DNA of 64,000 nt, taken from Mariniflexile sp. AS56. Lineage in GTDB: Bacteria; Bacteroidota; Bacteroidia; Flavobacteriales; Flavobacteriaceae. Positions 7,863 to 16,645 of the stretch are shown here, piece after piece (the stretch's first letter is position 1; each line of letters starts with the position of its first letter). Below the pieces are notes generated by a model. That model had not been told where the DNA came from, searched no databases, and was given only the letters and a program-made list of their open reading frames with translations. Both the position numbers and the translations under genes were made by a program. The stretch lies in the NCBI RefSeq assembly GCF_030552475.1, contig NZ_JAUPED010000002.1, forward strand, positions 1 to 64,000, in the 5' to 3' direction.

Positions 7863-7898
7863 TTTCGGTTTTAAAAATAAGGTTTCTTAAAACTGAAA
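7863..7898 (+). other. Hairpin downstream of the 606-residue protein gene
   Basis: A 12-bp inverted repeat (7863-7874 with 7887-7898, one G-T pair, 12-nt loop) lies 8 bp after the stop. There is no T-run behind it, so it may stabilise or attenuate the transcript rather than act as a classical terminator. Confidence 0.4.
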
Positions 7899-7911
7899 CT
7901 AAAGAGTGACT

Positions 7912-7987
7912 AGAAAATGATAATTATCAAACCTGAGAATTATCATTTTCTCAGTGATATATCTTATCAACCTGTACAATACTTTTG
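7912..7987 (+). promoter_or_regulatory. ccoI upstream region with two CRP/FNR-type boxes and overlapping inverted repeats
   Basis: TGAT-AATT-ATCA (7918-7929) and TGAG-AATT-ATCA (7934-7945) lie 16 bp apart. They sit within a 14-bp inverted repeat (7912-7925 with 7938-7951), and a second hairpin pairs 7933-7939 with 7948-7954. A -7-like TACTTTTG is at 7980-7987, 34 bp after the second box, about one helical turn more than the 23 bp seen at the other promoters here. Confidence 0.5.
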
Positions 7988-8001
7988 AATATTAAATTAC
8001 T

Positions 8002-10377
8002 ATGACAGAAAAAAACTGTTTTCATTGCGGAGATTCATGTCAAAATGAAATTGTGAATTTTGACGATAAATTATTTTGCTGCCATGGTTGCAAAACGGTA
8101 TATGAGATTTTTTATGAGAATGATTTGGGCTCTTATTACGATTTACAATCCACTCCAGGAGCAACACCGAAAGACATAGTAGGGAAGTACGAGTTTTTAG
8201 AACAACCAAATATCATCGAGAAACTTACTGAATTTAATGATGGTTCCATTCAAATAGTAACGTTGTACATTCCGCACATTCATTGCAGTTCTTGTATTTG
8301 GATTTTGGAAAACCTTAGCAAACTCAATCCTAATATTAACGCATCTCAAGTAAATTTTGGAAAAAAACAGGTGCGAGTTACCTACAAAACTTCAAACTGT
8401 TCACTTAAAGATGTTGTTTTACTTTTAAGTAGTATTGGTTATGAACCCTATATTTCATTAGAAGATTATAAAACAGGAAAAACAACCATAAATCGTTCCT
8501 TAGTTTATAAAGTTGCCATTGCGGGGTTTGCTTTTGGAAATGTGATGTTTTTATCGTTTCCTGAGTATTTTGAAGTGGGTGAATTTTGGTTGGAACAATA
8601 CAAGCATCTTTTTAGATGGTTGATGTTTTTCTTTTCATTGCCAGTTGTGTTTTATGCTGGTTGGGATTATTTTATTTCGGCATATAAAGGGTTGCGTTCT
8701 AAAATTCTTAACATAGATGTCCCCATTGCGTTGGGTATTGCAGTTTTGTTTATTAGAAGTTCTGTTGAAATTATACTTAATATTGGTTCAGGTTTTTTTG
8801 ACAGCCTTACAGGGTTAGTATTTTTTCTGCTCCTCGGAAAATTTTTTCAGCAAAAAACCTACCAATTTTTATCTTTTGAAAGAGATTATAAATCGTATTT
8901 CCCTATTGCGGTAACTAAAATTGATGCTGAAGGAAAGGAAAGTCCCATTCAGGTTTATGATATTCAAAAAGGAGATCGGTTATTAATACGTAACGAAGAG
9001 CTTATTCCTGTAGATGGTATTTTGATGTATGGAAATGCATCAATAGATTATAGTTTTGTTACTGGAGAATCAGAAACCGTCATCAAAAATTCGGGTGATA
9101 AACTTTTTGCGGGAGGGAAGCAAACCACAGGTGTTATTGAGGTGGAGGTGCTTCATACAGTAGAGCAAAGTTACCTTACCCAGCTTTGGAGTAATGATGT
9201 TTTCAACCAAACCGAAGCTAAAAGTTTCACAACATTAACCAATGTAATTAGTAAGCGTTTCACTATTGGGGTTCTTTCAATAGCAATTATTTCTACTGCA
9301 TATTGGTTACTCGTAGATGCTTCTAAAGCATTAAACGTGTTTACTTCTGTATTAATTATTGCATGTCCTTGCGCCATTGCATTGGCAGCACCCTTTACCT
9401 TAGGGAATGTGTTGAGTATTTTCGGGAAACTTAAATTCTATTTAAAAAACGCTACCGTTATAGAACAATTGGCAAGTATCGATACCCTTATTTTTGATAA
9501 AACAGGAACTATTACATCTAGCCTAAAAAATAAGGTAGTTTATGAAGGTGAAACACTTTCAAATTCTGAAGAAATCCTTCTTAAAAACACCTTACGAGGT
9601 TCTAACCATCCGCTCAGTAGGTCGCTTTATAATTTATTGGATACACATAATATAGTAACGCTTAATCATTTTGAGGAGCATTTGGGCTATGGTATAGAAG
9701 CAAGATATCTTAATAATAGCATAAAAGTGGGGTCTTCAAAATTTGTAGGTAAAATGGAAACATCTACTGTTTTAGATACTTCAGTTTTTATTAGCGCTAA
9801 TAATCAGTACAAGGGAAAGTTTGTATTTCATTCAAGTTATAGAAAAGGCTTATCTAAACTGTTTAACAAGCTGAAAAAACATTTTGATTTGGTAATTCTT
9901 TCAGGAGATAATGAAGGGGAACGCGATAACTTAAAGAGGCTATTACCATCAAAAACAAAACTGATTTTTAATCAAAAACCTAATGATAAGTTGGAATACA
10001 TCAAATACCATCAATCGGAAGGTGCTAAAGTATTAATGATGGGGGATGGGTTGAATGATGCTGGAGCCTTGGCACAGAGTGATGTTGGTATTGCGCTTTC
10101 TGAAAATGTTAATGTATTTTCACCTGCTTGTGATGCTATTCTGGAAGCTTCAAAATTCAATAAGTTATATGATTATATCAAAGCCTCAAAAGCCGCCATC
10201 AAAATTATAAAATGGAGTTTTTTGTTGTCGCTACTATACAATAGTATTGGGTTGTATTATGCCGTTACTGGTCAATTGGCACCAGTTATTGCGGCCATTT
10301 TAATGCCTTTAAGTTCTATTAGTGTTGTTGTTTTTACAACGATATCCACCAATTGGTACTGCAGAAAATTAAAATAA
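8002..10377 (+). CDS. ccoI: CcoI/FixI copper-translocating P-type ATPase for cbb3 oxidase assembly
   Basis: The 791-residue P1B ATPase has an N-terminal Cys-rich metal-binding domain (CFHCGDSC ... CCHGC, residues 6-35) typical of FixI. An HMA-like motif CSSC is near residue 94. The transmembrane CPC motif (ACPCAIALAAP), the phosphorylation site DKTG, the hinge GDGLND and the copper-type YNSIG and MPLSSISV helices are present. It exports Cu(I) to the periplasm for loading the CuB site of cbb3 oxidase. It heads the cco gene run ccoI-ccoS-ccoNO-ccoQ-ccoP-ccoG-ccoH. Its upstream region holds two CRP/FNR-type boxes. Confidence 0.93.
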   Translation: MTEKNCFHCGDSCQNEIVNFDDKLFCCHGCKTVYEIFYENDLGSYYDLQSTPGATPKDIVGKYEFLEQPNIIEKLTEFNDGSIQIVTLYIPHIHCSSCIWILENLSKLNPNINASQVNFGKKQVRVTYKTSNCSLKDVVLLLSSIGYEPYISLEDYKTGKTTINRSLVYKVAIAGFAFGNVMFLSFPEYFEVGEFWLEQYKHLFRWLMFFFSLPVVFYAGWDYFISAYKGLRSKILNIDVPIALGIAVLFIRSSVEIILNIGSGFFDSLTGLVFFLLLGKFFQQKTYQFLSFERDYKSYFPIAVTKIDAEGKESPIQVYDIQKGDRLLIRNEELIPVDGILMYGNASIDYSFVTGESETVIKNSGDKLFAGGKQTTGVIEVEVLHTVEQSYLTQLWSNDVFNQTEAKSFTTLTNVISKRFTIGVLSIAIISTAYWLLVDASKALNVFTSVLIIACPCAIALAAPFTLGNVLSIFGKLKFYLKNATVIEQLASIDTLIFDKTGTITSSLKNKVVYEGETLSNSEEILLKNTLRGSNHPLSRSLYNLLDTHNIVTLNHFEEHLGYGIEARYLNNSIKVGSSKFVGKMETSTVLDTSVFISANNQYKGKFVFHSSYRKGLSKLFNKLKKHFDLVILSGDNEGERDNLKRLLPSKTKLIFNQKPNDKLEYIKYHQSEGAKVLMMGDGLNDAGALAQSDVGIALSENVNVFSPACDAILEASKFNKLYDYIKASKAAIKIIKWSFLLSLLYNSIGLYYAVTGQLAPVIAAILMPLSSISVVVFTTISTNWYCRKLK

Positions 10378-10395
10378 TTCCAAATAAGTCAAACA

Positions 10396-10438
10396 TGACA
10401 TATATCATATTTTAAAAATGTGTTCCATGGTAGTTTTG
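10396..10438 (+). promoter_or_regulatory. CRP/FNR-type box and -7 element before ccoS
   Basis: TGAC-ATAT-ATCA (10396-10407) is followed after exactly 23 bp by TAGTTTTG (10431-10438). The predicted start is near 10444, about 14 nt before ccoS. The structural oxidase genes therefore have their own promoter in addition to any readthrough from ccoI. Confidence 0.65.
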
Positions 10439-10457
10439 CATTATAAACAGATGTAAA

Positions 10458-10646
10458 ATGAGTGCTATTTATATTTTATTAACCATTAGTGTTGTTGTTG
10501 CAGTCCTCTTTTTTACCGTTTTTATAATTGCTGTAAAAAAAGGACAATATGATGATAGCTATACACCTTCCGTTCGTATGCTTTTTGAAGATGAACTTGT
10601 TAAAGACCAAACAAAATTAACCGTAAAACCTAAAAAGACCAATTAA
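10458..10646 (+). CDS. ccoS: CcoS, cbb3 oxidase assembly protein
   Basis: The 62-residue protein has one N-terminal membrane helix (residues 3-27) followed by the family motif KKGQYDD and a region rich in charged residues. CcoS is needed for haem and copper insertion into CcoN during cbb3 maturation. It sits between ccoI and ccoNO, 5 bp before ccoNO, as expected. Confidence 0.9.
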   Translation: MSAIYILLTISVVVAVLFFTVFIIAVKKGQYDDSYTPSVRMLFEDELVKDQTKLTVKPKKTN

Positions 10647-10651
10647 TTATT

Positions 10652-12844
10652 ATGGAAGTACAACAATTCTATTACGACAATAAGATTGTCAAAAAATTCC
10701 TAATAGCCACCATGTTATGGGGCGTTGTGGGTATGTTGGTAGGCTTATTACTGGCGTTTCTATTTTTGTTTCCTAACCTTACAGATGGTATTCCTTGGTT
10801 GAGTTTTGGGCGATTACGGCCTTTACATACCAATGCTGTTATTTTTGCCTTTGTAGGTAATGCTATTTTTGCAGGGGTATACTATTCAACACAACGTTTA
10901 CTAAAAGCTAGAATGGCAAGCGATGTTTTGAGTAATATAAACTTTTGGGGTTGGCAATTAATTATTGTCGCCGCAGCGATTTCTTTACCATTAGGCTACA
11001 CATCATCAAAAGAATATGCCGAATTGGAATGGCCTATTGATATTGCTATTACTCTAGTTTGGGTCGTTTTTGGTTGGAATTTGATAGCCACTATTCTTAA
11101 ACGCCGCCAACGCCATTTATATGTGGCTATATGGTTTTATATCGCCACGTTTGTAACGGTTGCAGTCTTACATATTTTTAATAGTTTGGAGTTGCCAGTT
11201 AGTGGTATGAAAAGTTACTCCGTATATGCAGGTGTGCAAGATGCGTTGGTGCAATGGTGGTATGGGCATAATGCTGTGGCATTTTTCTTGACAACTCCTT
11301 TTTTAGGTCTTATGTATTATTTTGTACCTAAAGCTGCGGATAGACCTATTTATTCATATCGCTTATCTATCATCCACTTTTGGTCCTTAATTTTTATCTA
11401 CATATGGGCAGGCCCTCATCACTTATTGTATACAGCTTTACCAGAGTGGGCTCAAAATTTAGGTGTTGCTTTTTCCATTATGCTTTTAATGCCTTCATGG
11501 GGAGGAATGATTAATGGTTTACTAACACTTCGTGGTGCGTGGGATAAAGTACGTGTTGATCCTGTGTTGAAATTCATGGTGGTAGCGATAACAGGTTACG
11601 GTATGGCAACTTTTGAAGGCCCTTTACTGTCTTTAAAAAATGTAAATGCTATTGCGCATTATACCGATTGGATTATTGCTCACGTTCACGTAGGTGCCTT
11701 GGCATGGAACGGATTCTTAACTTTTGGAATGATCTACTTCTTAGTACCTCGTTTATTCAAAACAAAATTATATTCAAACAGTTTAGCTAATTTACATTTC
11801 TGGATAGGCACATTGGGTATCATTATGTACGCACTGCCCATGTATGTTGCAGGCTTTACACAAGCCAGTATGTGGAAACAATTTAATCCAGATGGCACCT
11901 TAGTTTATGGTAATTTCTTAGAAACTGTTACTGAAATTATGCCCATGTATTGGATGCGTGCCATAGGAGGTTCATTATATATTATTGGTGTGTTTGTCAT
12001 GATTTATAATGTTGTAGTAACCATGAAACGCGGTAGCGAAGTAACCGATGAATTGGCTGAAGCTGCTGCATTACAACGAGTATCCAAAAAACGTGCTATA
12101 GGAGAGGGATGGCATGAGGTTTTAGAGCGAAAACCAATTCAATTGACAATTGGTGCTACAATCGCCATTCTTATTGGTGGGGTTATCCAAATTGTACCAA
12201 CCATTATGGTGAAATCTAATATTCCAACAATCTCTAGTGTAAAACCATATACGCCACTAGAACTTGAAGGCCGTGATATTTACATTCGAGAAGGTTGTGT
12301 TGGTTGTCATTCACAAATGATACGCCCTTTTAGAGATGAAGTAGAACGTTATGGTGAATATTCAAAAGCCGGAGAATATGTTTATGATCATCCATTTCTT
12401 TGGGGAAGTAAGCGAACAGGCCCCGATTTACATCGAATTGGCGCTAAATATTCAGACAATTGGCATTTGAATCATCTTTATGATCCACAAAGTACTTCCA
12501 GTGGTTCCATTATGCCAGCATATAAATGGTTGGTAACCGATGCATTGGATAAATCTGATACAGAAAAAAAGATGGAAGCCATGGTGTCTTTAGGTGTGCC
12601 TTATACCGATTTTGATATTGCGAATGCACAAAAAAGTATGACAGAACAAGGTGCAACTATTGAAAGCAACCTTTATTCTGACCCAGATTTTGAGAAAAAC
12701 TATGAAAACGATAAGAAAAATGGTGGTGCCAATTTTATAGAAATGCGCAATCGTGAAGTGGTTGCGGTTATTGCATATTTGCAACGTTTGGGTACTGATA
12801 TTAAAGTGAAAAATGTAGAAGTTAAAACGACACAAAACGAATAA
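10652..12844 (+). CDS. ccoNO: Fused cbb3 oxidase subunits I and II (CcoN-CcoO)
   Basis: The 730-residue membrane protein joins the haem-copper oxidase subunit CcoN (about residues 1-480, twelve helices, with metal-ligand motifs RPLHTN, WYGHNAV, AGPHHLLY and AHVHVGALAWNG) to the cytochrome c subunit CcoO (C549-x2-C552-H553 in EGCVGCHSQMIRPF). Residues about 500-522 form the anchor helix of the CcoO part. It reduces O2 to water with high affinity at the inner membrane. CcoN and CcoO are separate in proteobacteria; the fusion is the usual Bacteroidota form. Four bases separate it from ccoQ. Confidence 0.95.
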   Translation: MEVQQFYYDNKIVKKFLIATMLWGVVGMLVGLLLAFLFLFPNLTDGIPWLSFGRLRPLHTNAVIFAFVGNAIFAGVYYSTQRLLKARMASDVLSNINFWGWQLIIVAAAISLPLGYTSSKEYAELEWPIDIAITLVWVVFGWNLIATILKRRQRHLYVAIWFYIATFVTVAVLHIFNSLELPVSGMKSYSVYAGVQDALVQWWYGHNAVAFFLTTPFLGLMYYFVPKAADRPIYSYRLSIIHFWSLIFIYIWAGPHHLLYTALPEWAQNLGVAFSIMLLMPSWGGMINGLLTLRGAWDKVRVDPVLKFMVVAITGYGMATFEGPLLSLKNVNAIAHYTDWIIAHVHVGALAWNGFLTFGMIYFLVPRLFKTKLYSNSLANLHFWIGTLGIIMYALPMYVAGFTQASMWKQFNPDGTLVYGNFLETVTEIMPMYWMRAIGGSLYIIGVFVMIYNVVVTMKRGSEVTDELAEAAALQRVSKKRAIGEGWHEVLERKPIQLTIGATIAILIGGVIQIVPTIMVKSNIPTISSVKPYTPLELEGRDIYIREGCVGCHSQMIRPFRDEVERYGEYSKAGEYVYDHPFLWGSKRTGPDLHRIGAKYSDNWHLNHLYDPQSTSSGSIMPAYKWLVTDALDKSDTEKKMEAMVSLGVPYTDFDIANAQKSMTEQGATIESNLYSDPDFEKNYENDKKNGGANFIEMRNREVVAVIAYLQRLGTDIKVKNVEVKTTQNE

Positions 12845-12847
12845 ATC

Positions 12848-13033
12848 ATGTTAAAATTTGTCAAAAACTATATGGATAGTATTGAAGGTATAGAAATCTA
12901 TCCTATCATCTCATTATTGATTTTCTTTACCTTTTTTGTAGGGTTATTTTGGTGGGTTTTTACAGCCAAAAAAGACTATGTAAGTAAAATGAGTCATATC
13001 CCATTAGATAATCAAAACGATAGTAAATTATGA
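12848..13033 (+). CDS. ccoQ: CcoQ/FixQ small subunit of cbb3 oxidase
   Basis: The 61-residue protein has one membrane helix (about residues 18-38) with the FWWVF-type end and a short polar tail. CcoQ stabilises the cbb3 complex. It overlaps ccoP by 4 bp (ATGA type), indicating translational coupling. The call rests mainly on size, topology and position between ccoNO and ccoP. Confidence 0.85.
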   Translation: MLKFVKNYMDSIEGIEIYPIISLLIFFTFFVGLFWWVFTAKKDYVSKMSHIPLDNQNDSKL

Positions 13034-13926
13034 AACACTCACTTCCTTCATATATAAGAGTTCCATTAGTGTTCTTTATCATTTTTGGCAGCATTGAATA
13101 TTTTGTAGATTCTGGTAACCAACCAGCTTTTTTAAGATATCCAATTATTATGCTGTTTCTATTATTAGTAGTACTTATTTTGATCGCTATAGAAGCCGTT
13201 GTGGAAGCGTTGGAAAAAGTGATGTTTGAAAGTTTGGATGAAGCGGCAAAAGCACGTTACTTATCAGTACAAACTAAAACCCCTAAAATGGTTTCATGGG
13301 TAAAAAGAACTTATATTAAAATGTTAGGTTCCAAACCTATGGAAGCTGAAGGTGAAATTATTCTCGACCATAATTATGATGGTATTAGAGAATTAGATAA
13401 CGATCTACCACCTTGGTGGTTATACGGTTTTTACGCATCTATTGTGTTTGCATTTATATATATGTTGCGATACCATGTCTTTAATGGCGATAATCAATAT
13501 GATGAATTACAAGTTACTTTAGAGCAGGCAAAAGTAGACCTTGAAGAATACAAGAAAACGGCCAAAGATCTGGTAGATTATAATACGGTTGTAGTATCTC
13601 TTGATGTTAGTGATTTGTCCAATGGACAAAAGATTTTTCAATCTAATTGTGTCGCTTGTCATATGGCTGATGGTGGAGGTGGTATAGGTCCAAATCTTAC
13701 AGATACGCATTGGATTTTGGGTGGAGGTATTAAAAATGTATTCCATACCATATCAGAAGGAGGACGTTCAGGAAAAGGGATGATTGCTTGGAAACAAAGC
13801 TTAAAACCTTCCGAAATTGCACAAGTGGCAAATTATATATTGTCTTTGCAAGGTACAGTTCCTGCAAATCCAAAAGCTCCAGAAGGTGATATTTGGACAT
13901 CTGATCAAGCCAAAGATTTAAATTAA
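13030..13926 (+). CDS. ccoP: CcoP, cytochrome c subunit III of cbb3 oxidase, single-haem form
   Basis: The 298-residue protein has two N-terminal helices (about 10-25 and 38-58). It then has the CcoP N-terminal motif NYDGIRELDNDLPPWW with a following helix, and one cytochrome c domain (CVACH, C207-H211, with GIGPNLTD). Canonical proteobacterial CcoP has two haem c sites; only one CxxCH is present here, a form common in Bacteroidota. It passes electrons to CcoO/CcoN on the periplasmic side. It overlaps ccoQ by 4 bp and lies 45 bp before ccoG. Confidence 0.92.
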   Translation: MKHSLPSYIRVPLVFFIIFGSIEYFVDSGNQPAFLRYPIIMLFLLLVVLILIAIEAVVEALEKVMFESLDEAAKARYLSVQTKTPKMVSWVKRTYIKMLGSKPMEAEGEIILDHNYDGIRELDNDLPPWWLYGFYASIVFAFIYMLRYHVFNGDNQYDELQVTLEQAKVDLEEYKKTAKDLVDYNTVVVSLDVSDLSNGQKIFQSNCVACHMADGGGGIGPNLTDTHWILGGGIKNVFHTISEGGRSGKGMIAWKQSLKPSEIAQVANYILSLQGTVPANPKAPEGDIWTSDQAKDLN

Positions 13927-13971
13927 TAATCGCCTTAATTAGATTCTTAAAAGGAAGAACAATAAAAACGC

Positions 13972-15396
13972 ATGAATACACCAGATAACGAAAGTTTTAG
14001 AGATTCTCTTGGCACCATGACCAATGACGGGAAGCGTGCGTGGGTATTTCCAAAAAAACCAAACGGTAAGTTTTATAGTTATCGGAAAACAGTAAGTTAT
14101 GTGTTATTGGTTTTTTTGATGGCAGCACCATTTGTGAAAATCAATGGTAATCAATTTTTGATGTTCAACATTTTGGAACGTCGATTTAATATTTTAGGAT
14201 TCCCGTTTTGGCCACAAGACTTTCATTTGTTTGTGCTTTCAATGCTTGTTGGAGTTATTTTTATAGCCTTATTTACGGTTGCTTTTGGGCGTATTTTTTG
14301 TGGCTGGATTTGCCCACAAACCATTTTTATGGAAATGGTGTTTAGACGTATTGAATATTGGATAGAAGGGGATAGAGGTGCGCAAATGCGTTTGGATAAA
14401 CAAGTTTGGAATACGGATAAAATAAAAAAGAGAGGCATCAAATGGTTTCTGTTTTTGGTTATTTCATTTATTATCGCCAACGTGTTTTTAGCTTACTTAA
14501 TCGGAAGTGACAAAGTTCTTAAATATGTTTTAGAAGGTCCTTTGAATCACTTAAGCACTTTAGTTTCATTATTGATTTTTACAGCTGTTTTCTATTTTGT
14601 TTTTGCCTGGTTTCGTGAGCAGGTTTGCATCATAGCATGTCCTTACGGAAGGCTGCAAGGCGTACTACTCGATACTAAATCAATTGTAGTAGCTTATGAT
14701 TATAAACGTGGTGAAGCTGAAAACGGCAGGAAGAAATTCAGGAAAAATGAAGATAGGGAAGCTCTTGGTTTTGGAGATTGCATAGATTGTTTTCAATGTG
14801 TTAATGTGTGCCCTACAAGAATTGATATTAGAAATGGTACGCAGTTGGAGTGTGTGAACTGTACCGCATGTATTGATGAGTGCGATTATATTATGGAAAG
14901 TGTCAACCTTCCAAAAGGGTTAATACGTTATACCAGTGAAGAAGATATAGAAGAGAAAAAGAAGTTTGAATTTACACCTCGATTAAAAGGGTATAGTGCT
15001 GTTTTACTCATTCTTACTGGTGTTTTAATAGGGATGCTTCTTTTAAGAAATGATGTAGAAGCTAGAGTGCTGCGTTTACCTGGTCAGTTATACGAGCATA
15101 AGGAGTATAACATTATTAGTAACGTATTCACTTATAAACTGATTAATAAAACAACCAAAGATGTTAACGATATCAGTTTTAAATTACGAAAATATAAAGG
15201 CACTATTAAAATTGTTTCAACAGAAAAAACATTTGTAGTTCCATCACAAGGTCTTGCAGAAGGAACCCTATTTATAGAATTGCCGCAAAGTGAATTGGAT
15301 GGCGATAAAAACAAACTGATGATAGAGGTTTATAGTGGTAAAGATTTGTTAGAAACCACCACGGTAAACTTTTTAGGACCACGTAGTTACAAGTAA
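13972..15396 (+). CDS. ccoG: CcoG/RdxA/FixG iron-sulfur cbb3 accessory protein
   Basis: The 474-residue membrane protein carries the family motif CGWICPQTIFMEMVFR and two ferredoxin-type [4Fe-4S] clusters (DCIDCFQCVNVCP and CVNCTACIDECD). An Ig-like C-terminal periplasmic domain follows. CcoG is thought to reduce Cu(II) to Cu(I) for delivery to cbb3 oxidase. Several helices are seen (about residues 40-60, 83-103, 160-180, 195-215 and 340-360). It lies between ccoP and ccoH. Confidence 0.93.
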   Translation: MNTPDNESFRDSLGTMTNDGKRAWVFPKKPNGKFYSYRKTVSYVLLVFLMAAPFVKINGNQFLMFNILERRFNILGFPFWPQDFHLFVLSMLVGVIFIALFTVAFGRIFCGWICPQTIFMEMVFRRIEYWIEGDRGAQMRLDKQVWNTDKIKKRGIKWFLFLVISFIIANVFLAYLIGSDKVLKYVLEGPLNHLSTLVSLLIFTAVFYFVFAWFREQVCIIACPYGRLQGVLLDTKSIVVAYDYKRGEAENGRKKFRKNEDREALGFGDCIDCFQCVNVCPTRIDIRNGTQLECVNCTACIDECDYIMESVNLPKGLIRYTSEEDIEEKKKFEFTPRLKGYSAVLLILTGVLIGMLLLRNDVEARVLRLPGQLYEHKEYNIISNVFTYKLINKTTKDVNDISFKLRKYKGTIKIVSTEKTFVVPSQGLAEGTLFIELPQSELDGDKNKLMIEVYSGKDLLETTTVNFLGPRSYK

Positions 15397-15428
15397 ATTT
15401 TAATAAATAACACTAAAAATAATAGCAT

Positions 15429-15875
15429 ATGAAATTCAATTGGGGAACAGGTATTGTAGTGGCATTTGTGGGCTTCATAAGCTTTATATTGTATTTTGTT
15501 ATTACAATGAGTACCAATAAAAAGTATGAACACGACTTGGTTATAGAAAATTATTACGGACAAGAATTGGAGTTTCAAAATGCTATCAATAAAGAAGTTC
15601 ATTCCCAAACATTAAAGCAGGATATTATTTGGAAACGCACCTCTGAAGGTTTGCTTATTGAGTTTCCGGAAAACTTCAAACCCGAAGATATTTCAGGAAC
15701 AATAGCTTTATACAGACCATCGAATAAACTGTTTGATTTTGAAATTGTCATAGCATTATCAAATCATACTATTTTAATAACAGATAAACGTTTGTTGAAC
15801 GGACGCTGGAATTTAAAGGTTGATTGGAAAGTGCATGGTGAAGCTTATTTATACAAAAAAGAAATTATTTATTAA
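15429..15875 (+). CDS. ccoH: CcoH/FixH cbb3 oxidase assembly protein
   Basis: The 148-residue protein has one N-terminal membrane helix (about residues 6-27) and a periplasmic beta-rich domain typical of FixH. The signature YYGQELEFQNAINK lies after the helix. CcoH acts late in cbb3 assembly. It lies 32 bp after ccoG, and its stop is 1 bp before the next start. Confidence 0.9.
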   Translation: MKFNWGTGIVVAFVGFISFILYFVITMSTNKKYEHDLVIENYYGQELEFQNAINKEVHSQTLKQDIIWKRTSEGLLIEFPENFKPEDISGTIALYRPSNKLFDFEIVIALSNHTILITDKRLLNGRWNLKVDWKVHGEAYLYKKEIIY

Positions 15876-15876
15876 A

Positions 15877-16578
15877 ATGTTGTGGTCGTCATTCATATTT
15901 GGAATATTAGGAAGCTTTCACTGCGTGGGAATGTGTGGGCCAATTGCCTTTATGTTGCCTGTAGACAGAAGTCATTCTTTTCGAAAAGTAATCCAAATAG
16001 GGACTTATCATTTAGGGCGCTTGTTAGCTTACAGTTTGATAGGGTTGTTTTTTGGCTTGGTAGGTAAGAGTCTTTACATTTTTGGAATGCAACAACAACT
16101 CTCTATCATCATTGGAGTCTTAATGATTGTTGTAGTGCTCATGCCAACAAAAATATTCAACAACTACAATTTCTCAAAACCACTTTATACATTTATTTCT
16201 AAAATAAAATCGGCTTTAGGTAAAGCGTTAAAAAAGAAAACCGTCGATACTTTTTTAACAATAGGTTTTCTTAATGGGTTTCTCCCATGCGGGTTGGTTT
16301 ATATGGCGGTATTCGCATCTTTAACCATGCAAAATGCTATTGAAGGTAGTTTGTATATGGCACTTTTTGGTTTAGGAACCATACCGTTAATGACTTCAGC
16401 TATTTATCTGGGTAAATTTCTGAATGCTAAAGTGAAACAGCGCATTCAAAAAGCGGTACCTGTATTTGTGGTTCTTATGGGTGTTTTGTTTATTCTTCGA
16501 GGTTTAGGCTTAGGTATTCCTTATATTTCTCCTGCTCCTGTGCAAGAAATGGTTTCAGGAGCCTTGAACTGTCATTAA
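15877..16578 (+). CDS. SafE/TauE (DsbD_2-like) membrane protein linked to cbb3 genes
   Basis: The 233-residue protein has about six membrane helices. It carries the motif GSFHCVGMCGP near the start and a second GFLNGFLPCGLVYMA half, typical of the sulfite exporter TauE/SafE or DsbD_2 group found beside ccoGHIS in many genomes. Its cysteines (C15, C19 and the FLPCG cysteine) could bind or pass copper; a copper role in cbb3 assembly is proposed for such neighbours but not proven. The frame is open further upstream inside ccoH (15820); the ATG at 15877 directly after the ccoH stop is preferred. Confidence 0.85.
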   Translation: MLWSSFIFGILGSFHCVGMCGPIAFMLPVDRSHSFRKVIQIGTYHLGRLLAYSLIGLFFGLVGKSLYIFGMQQQLSIIIGVLMIVVVLMPTKIFNNYNFSKPLYTFISKIKSALGKALKKKTVDTFLTIGFLNGFLPCGLVYMAVFASLTMQNAIEGSLYMALFGLGTIPLMTSAIYLGKFLNAKVKQRIQKAVPVFVVLMGVLFILRGLGLGIPYISPAPVQEMVSGALNCH

Positions 16579-16586
16579 AGCATGAA

Positions 16587-16619
16587 AAAAGGGATTATTT
16601 TTTATAAACAGTCCCTTTT
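16587..16619. terminator. Bidirectional terminator between the cco run and the hemN-usp operon
   Basis: The arms AAAAGGGA (16587-16594) and TCCCTTTT (16612-16619) pair around a 17-nt loop. T-tracts follow on both strands, six T on the minus strand and four on the plus strand. It lies between two convergent genes that end at 16578 and 16646. Confidence 0.55.
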
Positions 16620-16645
16620 CCAAGATTAGTCTCCCTTTTATTTTA

